From Kurthia sibirica (lineage in GTDB: Bacteria; Bacillota; Bacilli; Bacillales_A; Planococcaceae): 64,000 nt of DNA. The notes under the pieces are model-generated. The model ran no database searches, had not been told where the DNA came from, and saw only the letters and a program-made list of their open reading frames with translations. The stretch spans positions 1 to 64,000 of the forward strand of contig NZ_QFVR01000003.1 in assembly GCF_003143975.1 (NCBI RefSeq), in the 5' to 3' direction. Position 1 is the first letter of the stretch; every line of letters starts with the position of its first letter. The position numbers and the translations under genes were made by a program. Positions 25,268-33,849 of the stretch are shown here, one piece after another.

Positions 25268-25777
25268 CTATTCAGTAAATGGTGCCGCATATACTACTTC
25301 ACCCATGACATCTGTTAAAGAACCTTTATATAATGGTAGAATCATAAAATTTTCTGCTGGTACTTCAAATGGTAAAGAAATAGCTGTTGTATCTACTTGT
25401 TGAAAACCAAATCGTGGGTAATAATCTGCATGCCCCACTACAATGACTGCTGAAAAACCGCTCCATTTTGCTCGTTCTAATGACGCTTCTATTAAGGCTG
25501 TGCCAATCCCCTTATTTTGATAAGCAGGTAGGACGCTAACTGGTGCTAATGCTAAAACAGGATGTTCTCCTATAAAGCACTCTGAATAACAAATATGTCC
25601 AACAATTTTATTGTCTTCAATATAAACTAATGCAAGCTCTTTCATATACGCATCCGTCTGACGTAATTTATCGACGAGAATAGGTTCTCGATGATCGCTA
25701 TTTTCAACAGTTTTAAAAGCTTCTTTTATTACTTCATGTATTTCATTATAATCACTTGCTCGTTCTTGTCGTATCAT
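25268..25777 (-). CDS. GNAT-family N-acetyltransferase
   Basis: The 169-residue acetyltransferase resembles YhbS-type proteins. Motif A (VSVLPAYQNKGIGTALIEASLERAKWSG) carries the Q-x-x-G-x-G/A acetyl-CoA pyrophosphate loop, and VVGHADYYPRFGF is typical of the subgroup. ATG at 25777 follows GGAGGG; a longer in-frame ORF to 25978 overlaps the neighbouring gene and lacks a site. It is probably co-transcribed with the FhuF-like gene, 25 bp upstream. The acceptor substrate is unknown. Confidence 0.88.
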   Translation of the reverse strand: MIRQERASDYNEIHEVIKEAFKTVENSDHREPILVDKLRQTDAYMKELALVYIEDNKIVGHICYSECFIGEHPVLALAPVSVLPAYQNKGIGTALIEASLERAKWSGFSAVIVVGHADYYPRFGFQQVDTTAISLPFEVPAENFMILPLYKGSLTDVMGEVVYAAPFTE

Positions 25778-25802
25778 TATTTCCCTCCAGTAGTATGATT
25801 CA

Positions 25803-26513
25803 TTAGCCCAATGGGCAGTAGCCACATTCAGCCAATCCAGGAACATCCTTGGATAAACAGCAACTTTTACGAATTGGTTTATTGACGAGTTCTGATGGCG
25901 AACGCCCTTGCGTATAGTCATAATACAAAGACCTTTGTGCAATGCCTTGCCAAACTGGCGCATCTTCCAAAAGTTCAAGATCCCGCATCACTTTATCTGC
26001 CAACTGTACATCTTGCACTAATTTAGCATAGATATTCGTGATATGAACAAATATATTTTCCCAGATAATTTTAGGTGATATGGCGCTTGTATAGCGCATT
26101 GCTAAAACAATTTCATGACATTGCTTTTGAAGGATAGCGTGCATTTCTGCTACTCTATCGTCATCATTTACATAACGCCAATCATTTGGATTCGCAAACA
26201 TGCAAACCGTATACTGTCCAAACTCTTCAGTCGCATCAAATTGCAAGTCATTAAAATCACCATCCCATATTTCATCATAAGCTGTGAACATATAAAACTG
26301 CATAGCTATAAATTGACCATAACGCTTCGTAAAATGCGAAACAGCCGCTACTTTAGACGATGCATTTGTGATTCCTTGCATTAAATCACCAAACTCTTCT
26401 TGAAAAAACTCCTTACTTAATCTTTCTAATGTAAAGAGTGTTCGTTTGGGTTCTGTCGTATAGACTTTGTAAGAATCAAGCATTAATACTTGATCCATTG
26501 TTAATGCTGGCAT
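25803..26513 (-). CDS. FhuF-like ferric-siderophore reductase
   Basis: The 236-residue protein ends with KSCCLSKDVPGLAECGYCPLG. The C-C-x10-C-x2-C pattern is the 2Fe-2S signature of FhuF-type ferric-siderophore reductases, which release iron from imported hydroxamate siderophores in the cytoplasm. The rest fits the IucA/FhuF-like fold only loosely. ATG at 26513 lies eight bases after AAGGTG. No siderophore transporter is adjacent. I could not point to a convincing Fur box. Confidence 0.8.
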   Translation of the reverse strand: MPALTMDQVLMLDSYKVYTTEPKRTLFTLERLSKEFFQEEFGDLMQGITNASSKVAAVSHFTKRYGQFIAMQFYMFTAYDEIWDGDFNDLQFDATEEFGQYTVCMFANPNDWRYVNDDDRVAEMHAILQKQCHEIVLAMRYTSAISPKIIWENIFVHITNIYAKLVQDVQLADKVMRDLELLEDAPVWQGIAQRSLYYDYTQGRSPSELVNKPIRKSCCLSKDVPGLAECGYCPLG

Positions 26514-26601
26514 AATTATCACCTTATCTTTTCATTTCTATTCCACTCTATCGTACTATAATTCAATGGGATTTCAACTATTTAAAACCAGGAATAAATA
26601 G

Positions 26602-26640
26602 AAAAATGCTCATAGCATAATGAATATGCTACGAGCATTT
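26602..26640 (-). terminator. terminator of the small gene at 26649
   Basis: AAATGCTC.TAGCATA and TATGCTA.GAGCATTT pair, with TTTTTCTATTT following on the minus strand. Confidence 0.75.
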
Positions 26641-26648
26641 CTGTGAAT

Positions 26649-26828
26649 CTAGCCTATTAAAGAATGTTTTACAACTTCATATGCTTGGCAAATATCACGC
26701 ATATCTGTTTTATGACGTGCGATTAAATGATTGGCAATACTTTCTAAATCCGCCACGTTCTTAGTTGATAAGTCCATTAATAATTGGCTTTTAATTAGTT
26801 CAACAAAATTGATTATTTCTTTTGACAT
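26649..26828 (-). CDS. small hypothetical protein (59 aa)
   Basis: ATG at 26828 follows AAGGAG, and the ORF closes at 26649. The product (MSKEIINFVELIKSQLLMD...) is predicted to be helical and soluble, with one cysteine (DICQAY). It has its own ribosome binding site and terminator, so it is probably real. Family unknown. Confidence 0.65.
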   Translation of the reverse strand: MSKEIINFVELIKSQLLMDLSTKNVADLESIANHLIARHKTDMRDICQAYEVVKHSLIG

Positions 26829-27122
26829 CTGTACTATCTCCTTATACTAAGCTGTATTATATATTTATTCGTCCATTTATATCTCTTTCTTAATAATAAC
26901 TCAATTCCCTTTTAAAAGATAGCTTTTCGACTTATTTTAATGAAGTATGCAGATGAAAGCGTGACCAATTACTGTATCATTGTAATTTCTTTATAATTGA
27001 TACAGTTTTAAATATTCTGACTTTTATCTTTTTGACACAGTATTGTTTTATTTAGCATTCACCTCTTCTATATAAAATGGTAAAATCAACTTATTCTATA
27101 TGGAAGAGGCTCACATAAACTT

Positions 27123-27305
27123 ATGAAAATACTTTATAACTTAGCCTTCATTGGCATCGCTGCCTATATATTGATTTATAATGTCAATTGGAGTCAGCCA
27201 GATTTTTTTGATTGGACAATTATTATTTGTGCATCATTTTTCCTATTATTGCTCATCATCAACGCATTCGTATCATTGATCCTTGCAAAACGAGGAATAA
27301 AATAA
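27123..27305 (+). CDS. small membrane protein (60 aa)
   Basis: The product has two hydrophobic helices (NLAFIGIAAYILIYNV and WTIIICASFFLLLLIINAFVSLIL) joined by a short polar loop, with a basic C terminus (AKRGIK). A GGAAGAGG site lies upstream. It is a stand-alone gene of unknown role. Confidence 0.6.
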   Translation: MKILYNLAFIGIAAYILIYNVNWSQPDFFDWTIIICASFFLLLLIINAFVSLILAKRGIK

Positions 27306-27360
27306 TAGAAAAATAAATAAAATTTCTATCAAAATGACTTCTCTATCCACACAAAAACAA

Positions 27361-27434
27361 ACAGGGACTGTACTTCCAGTAGTAATTGCCGCGTATTTTT
27401 GCGACGTTTAATTCACTCGAAGTACAGTCCCTGT
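27361..27434. repeat. 16-bp inverted repeat with 42-base spacer
   Basis: ACAGGGACTGTACTTC and GAAGTACAGTCCCTGT are perfect inverted arms between the small membrane protein gene and the lysozyme gene, both of which point toward it. No T-run follows. It may be a terminator-like structure or the ends of a lost small element. Confidence 0.6.
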
Positions 27435-27442
27435 CAATATCC

Positions 27443-28066
27443 TTAACTATTTTCCAAATAAATAGCTGATACATAAACAAATTGTCCATTACTCTTGATT
27501 TTTGCCCATCGGTGTTTGTCTATATGTACTACCTGTACGGTATTTCCCTTCAATAATTTCCCGACAATTGCTGCAGTCATTGATGGTTTTTGTCGAATAT
27601 TCAACTTTTCTGATGTGACCCGCATCATTGTAATAGTTCCAGAACTAGCATCCTGATCAAATAATGCCTTCTCCTCAGCTCTTCTGCGTACAAGCCCTTT
27701 TAATACCTTGCCCCCAGCTTTATTATAGGCAGGCAACCATTTACTAATGGAAGAAATTGTCCGATCCTCGCATAGTCTTTGCAAGTTTTTTGCACCACAG
27801 TTATAACAAAATGACACAAGCGCATCAAATTGATTTTGATTAAATACAATGGGAATGACATTCACATAATATTCATATTTTCTTAGATCTACTAGGAAGT
27901 AAGCATCCGCTTGCTGTTGGGAAATGATCATGCCTTCATATATTTCTGCACCATAATGTCCCCAACCAATCGTCCAATATTTTTCTGTAACCACTGGTTT
28001 ATAAGCCTTCAATCGACAGCCCTCATACTTTTTAATGAGATTTTTACCTATTTCACTACTATTCAT
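27443..28066 (-). CDS. GH24 lysozyme (endolysin-like) with C-terminal SH3 domain
   Basis: Residues ~1-135 match T4-type lysozymes: KKYEGCRLKAY (catalytic Glu in YEG), WTIGWGHYG, and later NQFDALVSFCYNCGA. Residues ~150-207 form an SH3b wall-binding domain (VTSEKLNIRQKPSMTAAIVGKL...W.KIKSNGQFVYVS). The protein cuts peptidoglycan glycan strands. No signal peptide or holin gene is adjacent, so it may be a leftover of a prophage lysis cassette. GGAGGTGG precedes the ATG. Confidence 0.88.
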   Translation of the reverse strand: MNSSEIGKNLIKKYEGCRLKAYKPVVTEKYWTIGWGHYGAEIYEGMIISQQQADAYFLVDLRKYEYYVNVIPIVFNQNQFDALVSFCYNCGAKNLQRLCEDRTISSISKWLPAYNKAGGKVLKGLVRRRAEEKALFDQDASSGTITMMRVTSEKLNIRQKPSMTAAIVGKLLKGNTVQVVHIDKHRWAKIKSNGQFVYVSAIYLENS

Positions 28067-28136
28067 ATAACCACCTCCTATAAATTTATATGTCTACTAG
28101 GAAAAAATCTAGACAAATACTTTAGAGAACGATTAA

Positions 28137-28187
28137 AAAAGTTGCCCAAAAGTTGATTAATCAACGATTTTGGGCAACTTTTTTTAT
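28137..28187. terminator. bidirectional terminator
   Basis: AAAAAAGTTGCCCAAAA and TTTTGGGCAACTTTTTTT with an inner TTGATTAATCAA palindrome, between the lysozyme start region and the end of the next minus-strand gene. Confidence 0.85.
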
Positions 28188-28432
28188 TATACAGAAAAAT
28201 ATTTTTGTATAAACTCTAGGCCGTACATAATTAGAAATACTGCAAAAAACATAATCACATTGATTATTAATAAAAAATAATTACTTCCCCATAGTGCTAA
28301 AATAGCTCCAATTGGTGCAAGAATAAAAGTAAATAGCCAAAGTGAGCTATCTATATTAAAAATAACCAAAGGAATAAATGATGCAATGCTAAAAACCAAA
28401 CAAATAAGTGCCAATATATTAATATTCTTCAT
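28187..28432 (-). CDS. small membrane protein (81 aa)
   Basis: Three hydrophobic segments cover most of the sequence (INILALICLVFSIASFIPLVIF, LWLFTFILAPIGAILALWG, YFLLIINVIMFFAVFLIMYGL). AAAGGGG precedes the ATG. It ends within the shared terminator. Function unknown. Confidence 0.65.
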   Translation of the reverse strand: MKNINILALICLVFSIASFIPLVIFNIDSSLWLFTFILAPIGAILALWGSNYFLLIINVIMFFAVFLIMYGLEFIQKYFSV

Positions 28433-28567
28433 CTTATATCCCCTTTTATCGAAGTCTCCTATTAATTGTATAGCACAAAACGTTTTCTGCCTATAATGAA
28501 CTACTGCGAAATGAAATTTATTGAGCCATATTCCACGATAATCGTATAATTTACCTTTGCTATAAAA

Positions 28568-28634
28568 AACTGTACCGCTTATTGTTAGATACTAGGTGTA
28601 GCACCCAATCTGACAATAAGCGGTACAGCTTTTA
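28568..28634 (-). terminator. long-loop inverted repeat, probable terminator
   Basis: CTGTACCGCTTATTGT and ACAATAAGCGGTACAG form a 16-bp perfect stem, ~25 bp past the stop of the YjfB-like gene. On the minus strand TTTTTTAT follows. Confidence 0.7.
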
Positions 28635-28659
28635 TTTTATAGATTGTCTATACTAGTAG

Positions 28660-28833
28660 TTAGACAGATACATCAAATGATTTACCCAAGTAAGGGTGTT
28701 GTGCCTCTGGTATGCTCGCTAGTAATTGAGTCAAACCTTCGGTATCAGCATGCATTGCTTTATTTAAGACAGACATTTGAATGGTTTGCTGAAGTTCTAA
28801 AAGCTGTTGAGACATAATTGTATTAATTTCCAT
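28660..28833 (-). CDS. YjfB-family putative motility protein
   Basis: This 57-residue ORF starts at ATG 28833 after AAGGAGGTGG and closes at 28660. The sequence fits the short YjfB family: helical SQQLLELQQTIQMSVLNKAMHADTEGL, then the conserved end HPYLGKSFDVSV (HP-x-LG-xx-D). YjfB-like genes are annotated as putative motility proteins and are often SigD-dependent in Bacillus. No flagellar gene lies nearby. Confidence 0.8.
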   Translation of the reverse strand: MEINTIMSQQLLELQQTIQMSVLNKAMHADTEGLTQLLASIPEAQHPYLGKSFDVSV

Positions 28834-28984
28834 TTGCCCACCTCCTTCTTGTTAATTCTATCGGTTATACCTATAAATAGTTAACTAGGTGTACGCCCTA
28901 ACATGCGACTGAAACCACAAAAATATACTCGTTTTTATTCCATACTTTTGTAGACCTCTATTTCTCATCAAACACACCAATCTA

Positions 28985-29044
28985 AAAAGAATCATTCGAT
29001 CTGCTTCACTAACGAATTTCGACAGTGACAAATAGAATGATTCT
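28985..29044 (-). terminator. terminator of the hydroxyacyl-CoA dehydrogenase gene
   Basis: AGAATCATTC and GAATGATTCT pair across a ~35-base loop, and TTTTT follows on the minus strand, ~20 bp past the stop codon. Confidence 0.65.
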
Positions 29045-29059
29045 ACAAATTTTCAGTGA

Positions 29060-29923
29060 TTAACTATAATCATACCAACCTTTACCAGTCTTTCTACCCA
29101 AATGTCCTGCCTTCACTTTTTCTTCCACAATTTTTGATGGTTGATCAATTATATTTCCTGTTTCTTTAAACAATTGTAAATTGGCAAAATAACCGACATC
29201 TATGCCTGATAAATCCGCCAATTCAAAAGGTCCCATTGGATGCGCCAGTGCTTTTTTAGCAATTAAATCAATTTCTTTAAAGTCTGCATAACCATTTTCA
29301 TAGAGATATAACGCCTCGTTTGTTAAAGCATGTAAAAGTCGATTTGCGATAAAGCCGTTAATCTCTTTATGTAGTAGTACAGCTGTACGATTAATCTTTT
29401 TACAATATGCTAATGCTGCTTCGACAGTAGCATCTGATGTTTGCTCATTTCGCATCACTTCCACACAATCCATTACTAACGGCGGAAAGAAAAAGTGCAT
29501 ATTACAAATTTGTTCGGCTCTATTTGTAATGTCTGCCACTTTAGAGCTGACAATGGAGGAACTATTCGTCGCTAAAATCGCATGACTTGGACTCAAAACA
29601 TCTAATTGTTTAAAGACTTCTCTTTTCACATCCAGTTTTTCGACGACCGCCTCAATAACCAAATCTGCCTCTTTTACAGCTTGTTGCAAATCCGTTGTCA
29701 TATGTAGTTTTGCAAATGCTTCACACTTCTTTTCATCTGTTATCTTCCCTTTTTCTTGCCATTGTGTCATCCGTTTTTGCAATGCTTTTTCTGCATGATC
29801 TAATGCAGCCGCTTCGACATCATACAAATTTGTAGTAAAACCACCTAAGACAGATAGCATAGCAATCTGATGACCCATAGACCCAGCTCCAATGACAGCA
29901 ATGTTTTTTACTTCTTTCTCCAT
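29060..29923 (-). CDS. 3-hydroxyacyl-CoA (3-hydroxybutyryl-CoA) dehydrogenase
   Basis: The 287-residue protein matches HbdA/FadB-type dehydrogenases, which oxidise (S)-3-hydroxyacyl-CoA to 3-ketoacyl-CoA with NAD+. Motifs: NAD loop VIGAGSMGHQIA (~9-20), LATNSSSIVSS with the catalytic Ser region, MHFFFPP for the usual catalytic HFF.P, NGFIANRLLHAL, and HPMGPFELADLSGIDVG. The length is normal. GGAGGGG precedes the start. No thiolase or crotonase is adjacent, so the pathway is open. Confidence 0.92.
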   Translation of the reverse strand: MEKEVKNIAVIGAGSMGHQIAMLSVLGGFTTNLYDVEAAALDHAEKALQKRMTQWQEKGKITDEKKCEAFAKLHMTTDLQQAVKEADLVIEAVVEKLDVKREVFKQLDVLSPSHAILATNSSSIVSSKVADITNRAEQICNMHFFFPPLVMDCVEVMRNEQTSDATVEAALAYCKKINRTAVLLHKEINGFIANRLLHALTNEALYLYENGYADFKEIDLIAKKALAHPMGPFELADLSGIDVGYFANLQLFKETGNIIDQPSKIVEEKVKAGHLGRKTGKGWYDYS

Positions 29924-30031
29924 TTTTAAACCCCTCCATTACTTTCATCCATAATCAAATGACGGAGCAGCCGGTTTTTCCTGTTGTTTCTATTGCTCAT
30001 ACAATACTATTAATTACCAATTTTTGCAAAT

Positions 30032-30065
30032 TAAAAACACGCTCACATTTTCTGCAAGCGTGTTG
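30032..30065 (-). terminator. terminator of the AhpD-like gene
   Basis: AACACGCT and AGCGTGTT pair across a 13-base loop; the minus strand continues TTTTTAATTT. It lies 22 bp past the stop codon. Confidence 0.8.
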
Positions 30066-30086
30066 ATTCTTCTTATATCCTTATTA

Positions 30087-30527
30087 TTAATCGACTGGAT
30101 TGGCCATCGAAATTGAAATGCGGTTCCACACATTGATTTGAGAAATAGCTAACACAAGATCGGTAAATTCTTTTTCATTAAAAAATGTTCTTACAACCTC
30201 GTATAGCTCATCGGATACACCATTTGTAGAAATAAGTGTAATCGCTTCAGCTAGTGCCAGTGCAGCTTTTTCTTTAGCCGTATAGATTGATGTTTCTTTC
30301 CAAGCATTTAATAGATAAATACGCTGTTCTGTTTCACCATTTTTTCGTGCATCTGCAGTATGCATATGCAGACAAAAAGCACAGCCATTAATTTGTGACA
30401 CTCTTATTTTTATTAATTCTGCTAATGATTGTTCAATTGTAGACTCTTTTGCTAAATAACCTTCCATAGCCATTACTTTATTTAAACCATTTGGTGCAAT
30501 TGTCATATAATCAATTCTTCTCGTCAT
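30087..30527 (-). CDS. AhpD-like carboxymuconolactone-decarboxylase-family protein
   Basis: The 146-residue protein carries the alkylhydroperoxidase D-type active site INGCAFCLHMHTADARK (C-x-x-C-x3-H). Members with this motif reduce peroxides through a redox-active cysteine pair. AGGAGG lies directly upstream. It is divergent from an Rrf2 regulator with a 43-bp palindrome between them. This pairing is common in Firmicutes and suggests a redox- or metal-responsive unit. Confidence 0.9.
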   Translation of the reverse strand: MTRRIDYMTIAPNGLNKVMAMEGYLAKESTIEQSLAELIKIRVSQINGCAFCLHMHTADARKNGETEQRIYLLNAWKETSIYTAKEKAALALAEAITLISTNGVSDELYEVVRTFFNEKEFTDLVLAISQINVWNRISISMANPVD

Positions 30528-30540
30528 ATTAACGCCTCCT

Positions 30541-30583
30541 AATTAAAGATAATATTAATCGACGATTAATATTATCTTTAATT
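30541..30583. promoter_or_regulatory. 43-bp perfect palindrome, probable Rrf2 operator
   Basis: 21-bp arms (30541-30561 and 30563-30583) mirror each other exactly around a single A at 30562. The core reads TTAATCGACGATTAA. It starts right behind the ribosome binding site of the AhpD-like gene and lies ~105 bp upstream of the Rrf2 start, so it is well placed to control the leftward gene. Confidence 0.7.
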
Positions 30584-30688
30584 AGTTTATTCTTTTTCTT
30601 ATTTGTTGTCAATAAATTTCATAGAACATTTCTATGGAAATATGATACGATACATGAATAGATGAATCGATAGCGTAGGTGAATAAAA

Positions 30689-31186
30689 ATGAAATATAGC
30701 ATCATGGTAGAATATGCTTTGCATAGCTTAACTTATTTAATTGATCTACCTAAAGAACAACCAATTGGCATAAAAGATTTAGCAGAGTTTCAAGGTCTTT
30801 CTGAAACCTATTTATCAAAAGTTTTTGGTAAATTATCTAAAGCTGGTATTGTAAAGTCTGTACCTGGTGTCAAAGGTGGTTATTCCCTTGCCTCAGCGCC
30901 TGACACTATTTCTTTTCTAGATGTTGTAAACGCAGTGGAAGGTGTGCAACCCATTTTCCAATGTCAAAATATATTACGACATGCTAAAGAAAGTAAAGTT
31001 GAGACACGCTGCGCCGACTGTACAGTAAAGAAAACACCTTGCATTATCAATTTAACGATGTTAGCTGCTGAACAACAAATGCATGCGTATTTACAAGGTA
31101 AAACATTAGCTTGGCTTCATAGCGAGCTTGATGTCATTCTTTCACCTGAAAGACGTGCAGAAATACAGCAATTTTTCATAAAATAA
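30689..31186 (+). CDS. Rrf2-family transcriptional regulator
   Basis: The 165-residue protein has the Rrf2 winged helix (YALHSLTYLID...IGIKDLAEFQGLSETYLSKVFGKLSKAGIVKSVPGVKGGY). A cysteine set (FQCQN, then RCADC and TPC) could hold an iron-sulfur cluster or sense thiol state, as in IscR and NsrR. It is divergent from the AhpD-like gene and probably represses it. Four cysteines rather than the classical three make the cluster type uncertain. Confidence 0.88.
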   Translation: MKYSIMVEYALHSLTYLIDLPKEQPIGIKDLAEFQGLSETYLSKVFGKLSKAGIVKSVPGVKGGYSLASAPDTISFLDVVNAVEGVQPIFQCQNILRHAKESKVETRCADCTVKKTPCIINLTMLAAEQQMHAYLQGKTLAWLHSELDVILSPERRAEIQQFFIK

Positions 31187-31257
31187 AAACTGCCCTTTAG
31201 GATCTTCCTTCTCTAGTTTGGTTGACATGAGAATGATGAGACTGGGCAGTTTTTTTA
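31187..31257 (+). terminator. terminator of the Rrf2 gene
   Basis: AAACTGCCC directly after the stop pairs with GGGCAGTTT across a long loop, and is followed by seven T residues. Confidence 0.75.
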
Positions 31258-31319
31258 GTTTGACTACCATTCTGTAATCAAACTAGTTACTATATGCGTT
31301 TCTTCTTGTAAATTCGTTC

Positions 31320-32006
31320 CTATTCAAGCGAAGATTCTAGAAGATGTGAGGCAAATTCTTGACGTCGAGGACAATGACTATGCATCATTTCCATTGCTGC
31401 AATTTCAAAATTATAGTCTGTCTCCATAAATTGAATACCCGCATCATCAATCATTAACCAACAAGCTCCTTTACTATCCATCTGAAGTCCAACACTTCCT
31501 GCATTTACTACAATCTGATTGCCAATTTCACGCGTAAATTGACGATATGTATGGCCACAAACAACTATTTCTTGTTGAACATTTTTCAACATTTCACTAA
31601 TCTCAGCATCTGCTGTTGTTTTTCGAATTCCTTCTGTATCACTTCTGGGTGAAGCATGAACAAACAGTATATTTTCATATACAAAAGTACTTTGCATCGC
31701 CCCTAACCACTTCACGTCTTGTGCTGTTAGCTTGGACAAACACCATGTATACATTTCACTAAAATAACCTTGCGATGCCATCACATCACAAGAGCTATTG
31801 AACAACTCACGCTCTGTATTACCTCGGATAAATTGCTTTTTAATCGGACATTGCCTCAATAAATCTAACACTTCTAGAGGGTGCGGTCCCCAAACGATAT
31901 TCCCACCGACAATAATAACATCAATATTCTGATGTTCAATTTCTTTTAAAACAGCTTCCAATGCAAAATAATTACCTAAAATATCATAGAGTACAGCAAT
32001 TTTCAT
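31320..32006 (-). CDS. metallophosphoesterase-like protein with altered metal ligands
   Basis: The 228-residue protein follows the YfcE-type calcineurin-like phosphodiesterase layout, but key motifs are changed. DIHGN reads DILGN, GD..GYGP reads GGNIVWGP, and GHTH reads GHTYRQF. RGNTERE and FVHASP are kept. Four of the usual metal ligands are thus doubtful, so activity is uncertain. ATG at 32006 (MKIAVLYD) follows AAAGGA; an ATG 12 bases upstream is too close to the site. Monocistronic. Confidence 0.8.
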   Translation of the reverse strand: MKIAVLYDILGNYFALEAVLKEIEHQNIDVIIVGGNIVWGPHPLEVLDLLRQCPIKKQFIRGNTERELFNSSCDVMASQGYFSEMYTWCLSKLTAQDVKWLGAMQSTFVYENILFVHASPRSDTEGIRKTTADAEISEMLKNVQQEIVVCGHTYRQFTREIGNQIVVNAGSVGLQMDSKGACWLMIDDAGIQFMETDYNFEIAAMEMMHSHCPRRQEFASHLLESSLE

Positions 32007-32260
32007 AGAATTACACATCCTTTATAAATTTAAGAAACTAAAGCAACGGAACTAGCAACATCGGTTCTTTACATTCACTTCATCTCTACTTGCATGAATA
32101 AAACCTAAATAGCTCATTTATCTTTTTTAATTTAATACATATAATACCATATTCTAATCACCATGAGGCATTAATATTTCGAATTATTCTTTTTATTTGA
32201 ATAATAAGAATAATTATGTCGCTTAATATACCATTGCTGATCCACTTAAAATTTTAATCA

Positions 32261-32313
32261 AAAAAAAAGGTATAGCATATGTTACTATTCGTTAACATAC
32301 ACTATACCTTTTA
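32261..32313 (-). terminator. terminator of the LysM/Apf gene at 32353
   Basis: AAAAGGTATAG...CTATACCTTTT with an inner TGTTA/TAACA stem, and an eight-T run on the minus strand. Confidence 0.85.
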
Positions 32314-32352
32314 TTGATAGTTTATCTATTAGAGTTAGAGCTAAGAATTAAC

Positions 32353-32970
32353 TTAGTACCAACCTTTTTGTTGCCATGCAGCTTTTGCATTTTCCCATGA
32401 ACCATAGCGATTCTTAACATAGTTATCCGCCACTTTTTCTTGGTTTGCTGGTGAATAGTCACCATTTAAATATGAACGATCTAATTGGTATTTACCAACA
32501 TATTTGCCTGTTGCTGAACGAGCATTATAATTATTTGTAGATTCTTTCATTGCAATCCAAGATTTAGCTGAAGAACTTGAACCTGTATATGAAGTTGTTT
32601 TTTGAACAGCTTGTTTTTGTTGAACTGGCGCTTTGTATGTTGACTGACTTTGAACTTGTTTTACTGGTGCTTTATATGTTTGCGCTTTTTGAACTGGCGC
32701 TTTATAGGCTGTTTTTGCCTGTGCTTGAACTGGTGCAGTTTGAGTTGAACCATTACCATCTCCAACTTCTAATTGTGCTCCTGCAAATATTAAATCTGAA
32801 GATAGATTATTTAATTGCATTAATGAATTGACTGTTGTATTGTGAGTAACTGCAAGTTCAGATAAAGTATCACCTGACACTAATGTTACTTCTTTTGCCG
32901 ACGCACTACCTGCGAATGCTACTGTTGATAATGTGATTGCACCTGCTAGTGCGATAAATTGTTTCTTCAT
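32353..32970 (-). CDS. secreted LysM protein with Apf-like C-terminal domain, divergent copy
   Basis: The 205-residue precursor has a signal peptide (MKKQFIALAGAITLSTVAFAGSASA), one LysM domain (VTLVSGDTLSELAVTHNTTVNSLMQLN, ~27-70), a repetitive linker with TYKAPV units, and a C-terminal module (SAKSWIAMKESTNNYNARS... to GSWENAKAAWQQKGWY) resembling lactobacillus aggregation-promoting factors and lysozyme-like wall enzymes. The Glu in MKESTN is a candidate catalytic acid. It binds peptidoglycan outside the cell. It is about 75% like the four copies at 42-49 kb and shares their CCGAGGAGGAAA leader. Confidence 0.88.
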   Translation of the reverse strand: MKKQFIALAGAITLSTVAFAGSASAKEVTLVSGDTLSELAVTHNTTVNSLMQLNNLSSDLIFAGAQLEVGDGNGSTQTAPVQAQAKTAYKAPVQKAQTYKAPVKQVQSQSTYKAPVQQKQAVQKTTSYTGSSSSAKSWIAMKESTNNYNARSATGKYVGKYQLDRSYLNGDYSPANQEKVADNYVKNRYGSWENAKAAWQQKGWY

Positions 32971-33598
32971 AATTTGAAAATTTCCTCCTCGGTTTTACTA
33001 ACTGTTTTAACTATACCGTGAGTAGTTTTCAGTTTCGTGACAAAAATATGTCACAGATGTAACGGCATGATTACAAGACGTGGCAGTTTCTACCAATTTT
33101 TTAAAGATTATTGATTAAATTTCCATTAACTTAGCTATAACTTGCATTTTATCGAACCATAAATTGGGAATGATTCGACATTTTTCGACTTACATACCCT
33201 AAAAAAAATAATTAAAACATGCATTCTTTTTATATTAATCGCTTTCATTTTCTAAAAAGTATCGCTTTTCTCACATGTATATTACAAAACAATCGTTATT
33301 TTTACATTATTTTTTCAAAATAACGTACGAAAATCTAAATTTTGATTTTCGTACACCGTTCCCAATCCAGTATTTCCTTTTGTTTTCCCCATGCATATCA
33401 ATTACTATTCTCCAATCGTTCCTTCCCTTTTGTACATATTGTTATGGATTATTGGGTCCACCTATCGTTGTTATACATAAAGAGCCTGTTCTTTATATTT
33501 TCTGTAGTAGCGTACTTACCTTTTAATTAGTTGACGTGCAGGTATTCCTGCGAAAAGCATCACCAAAAACGACAATAAATGTACAGACAAAAAGGAAT

Positions 33599-33803
33599 GA
33601 GCCTGGGACAGAACAAAAATAGTCTGTCTCTAATACGAATCATCAAATCAATTGAACGCACAGAAAACGACGCCTAGGGGAATAGCATGAGCTAAAAACC
33701 CCACAAGAACGCAGTGACGAGGCGTTTGAAGCCCTATCTGCGGAAAGCGTTTTTCGAAGCGCAAATGGATTTTCTCTGTTAAAAATACTGTTGTCTCAGG
33801 CTC
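33599..33803 (+). repeat. GAGCCTG intergenic element, copy 3 (205 bp)
   Basis: Same ends as the other copies (GAGCCTGGGACAG ... GTCTCAGGCTC), but the ~43-bp segment with the internal CCCGTATGAT hairpin is absent. Flanks AAAAGGAAT and ATTCCTTTT are perfectly complementary across the element. It lies 46 bp past the stop of the serine hydrolase. The preceding 33000-33598 contains no convincing gene. Confidence 0.88.
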
Positions 33804-33849
33804 ATTCCTTTTAATTTTGGTTAAGATTTTGCCCCAGCCTCTTTGCTGT

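Noticed and set aside
32970-33060. c-di-AMP (ydaO) riboswitch upstream of the LysM genes
   Set aside because: Wall-hydrolase genes of Bacilli often have one, but the leader here is short and none of the conserved ydaO blocks is present.
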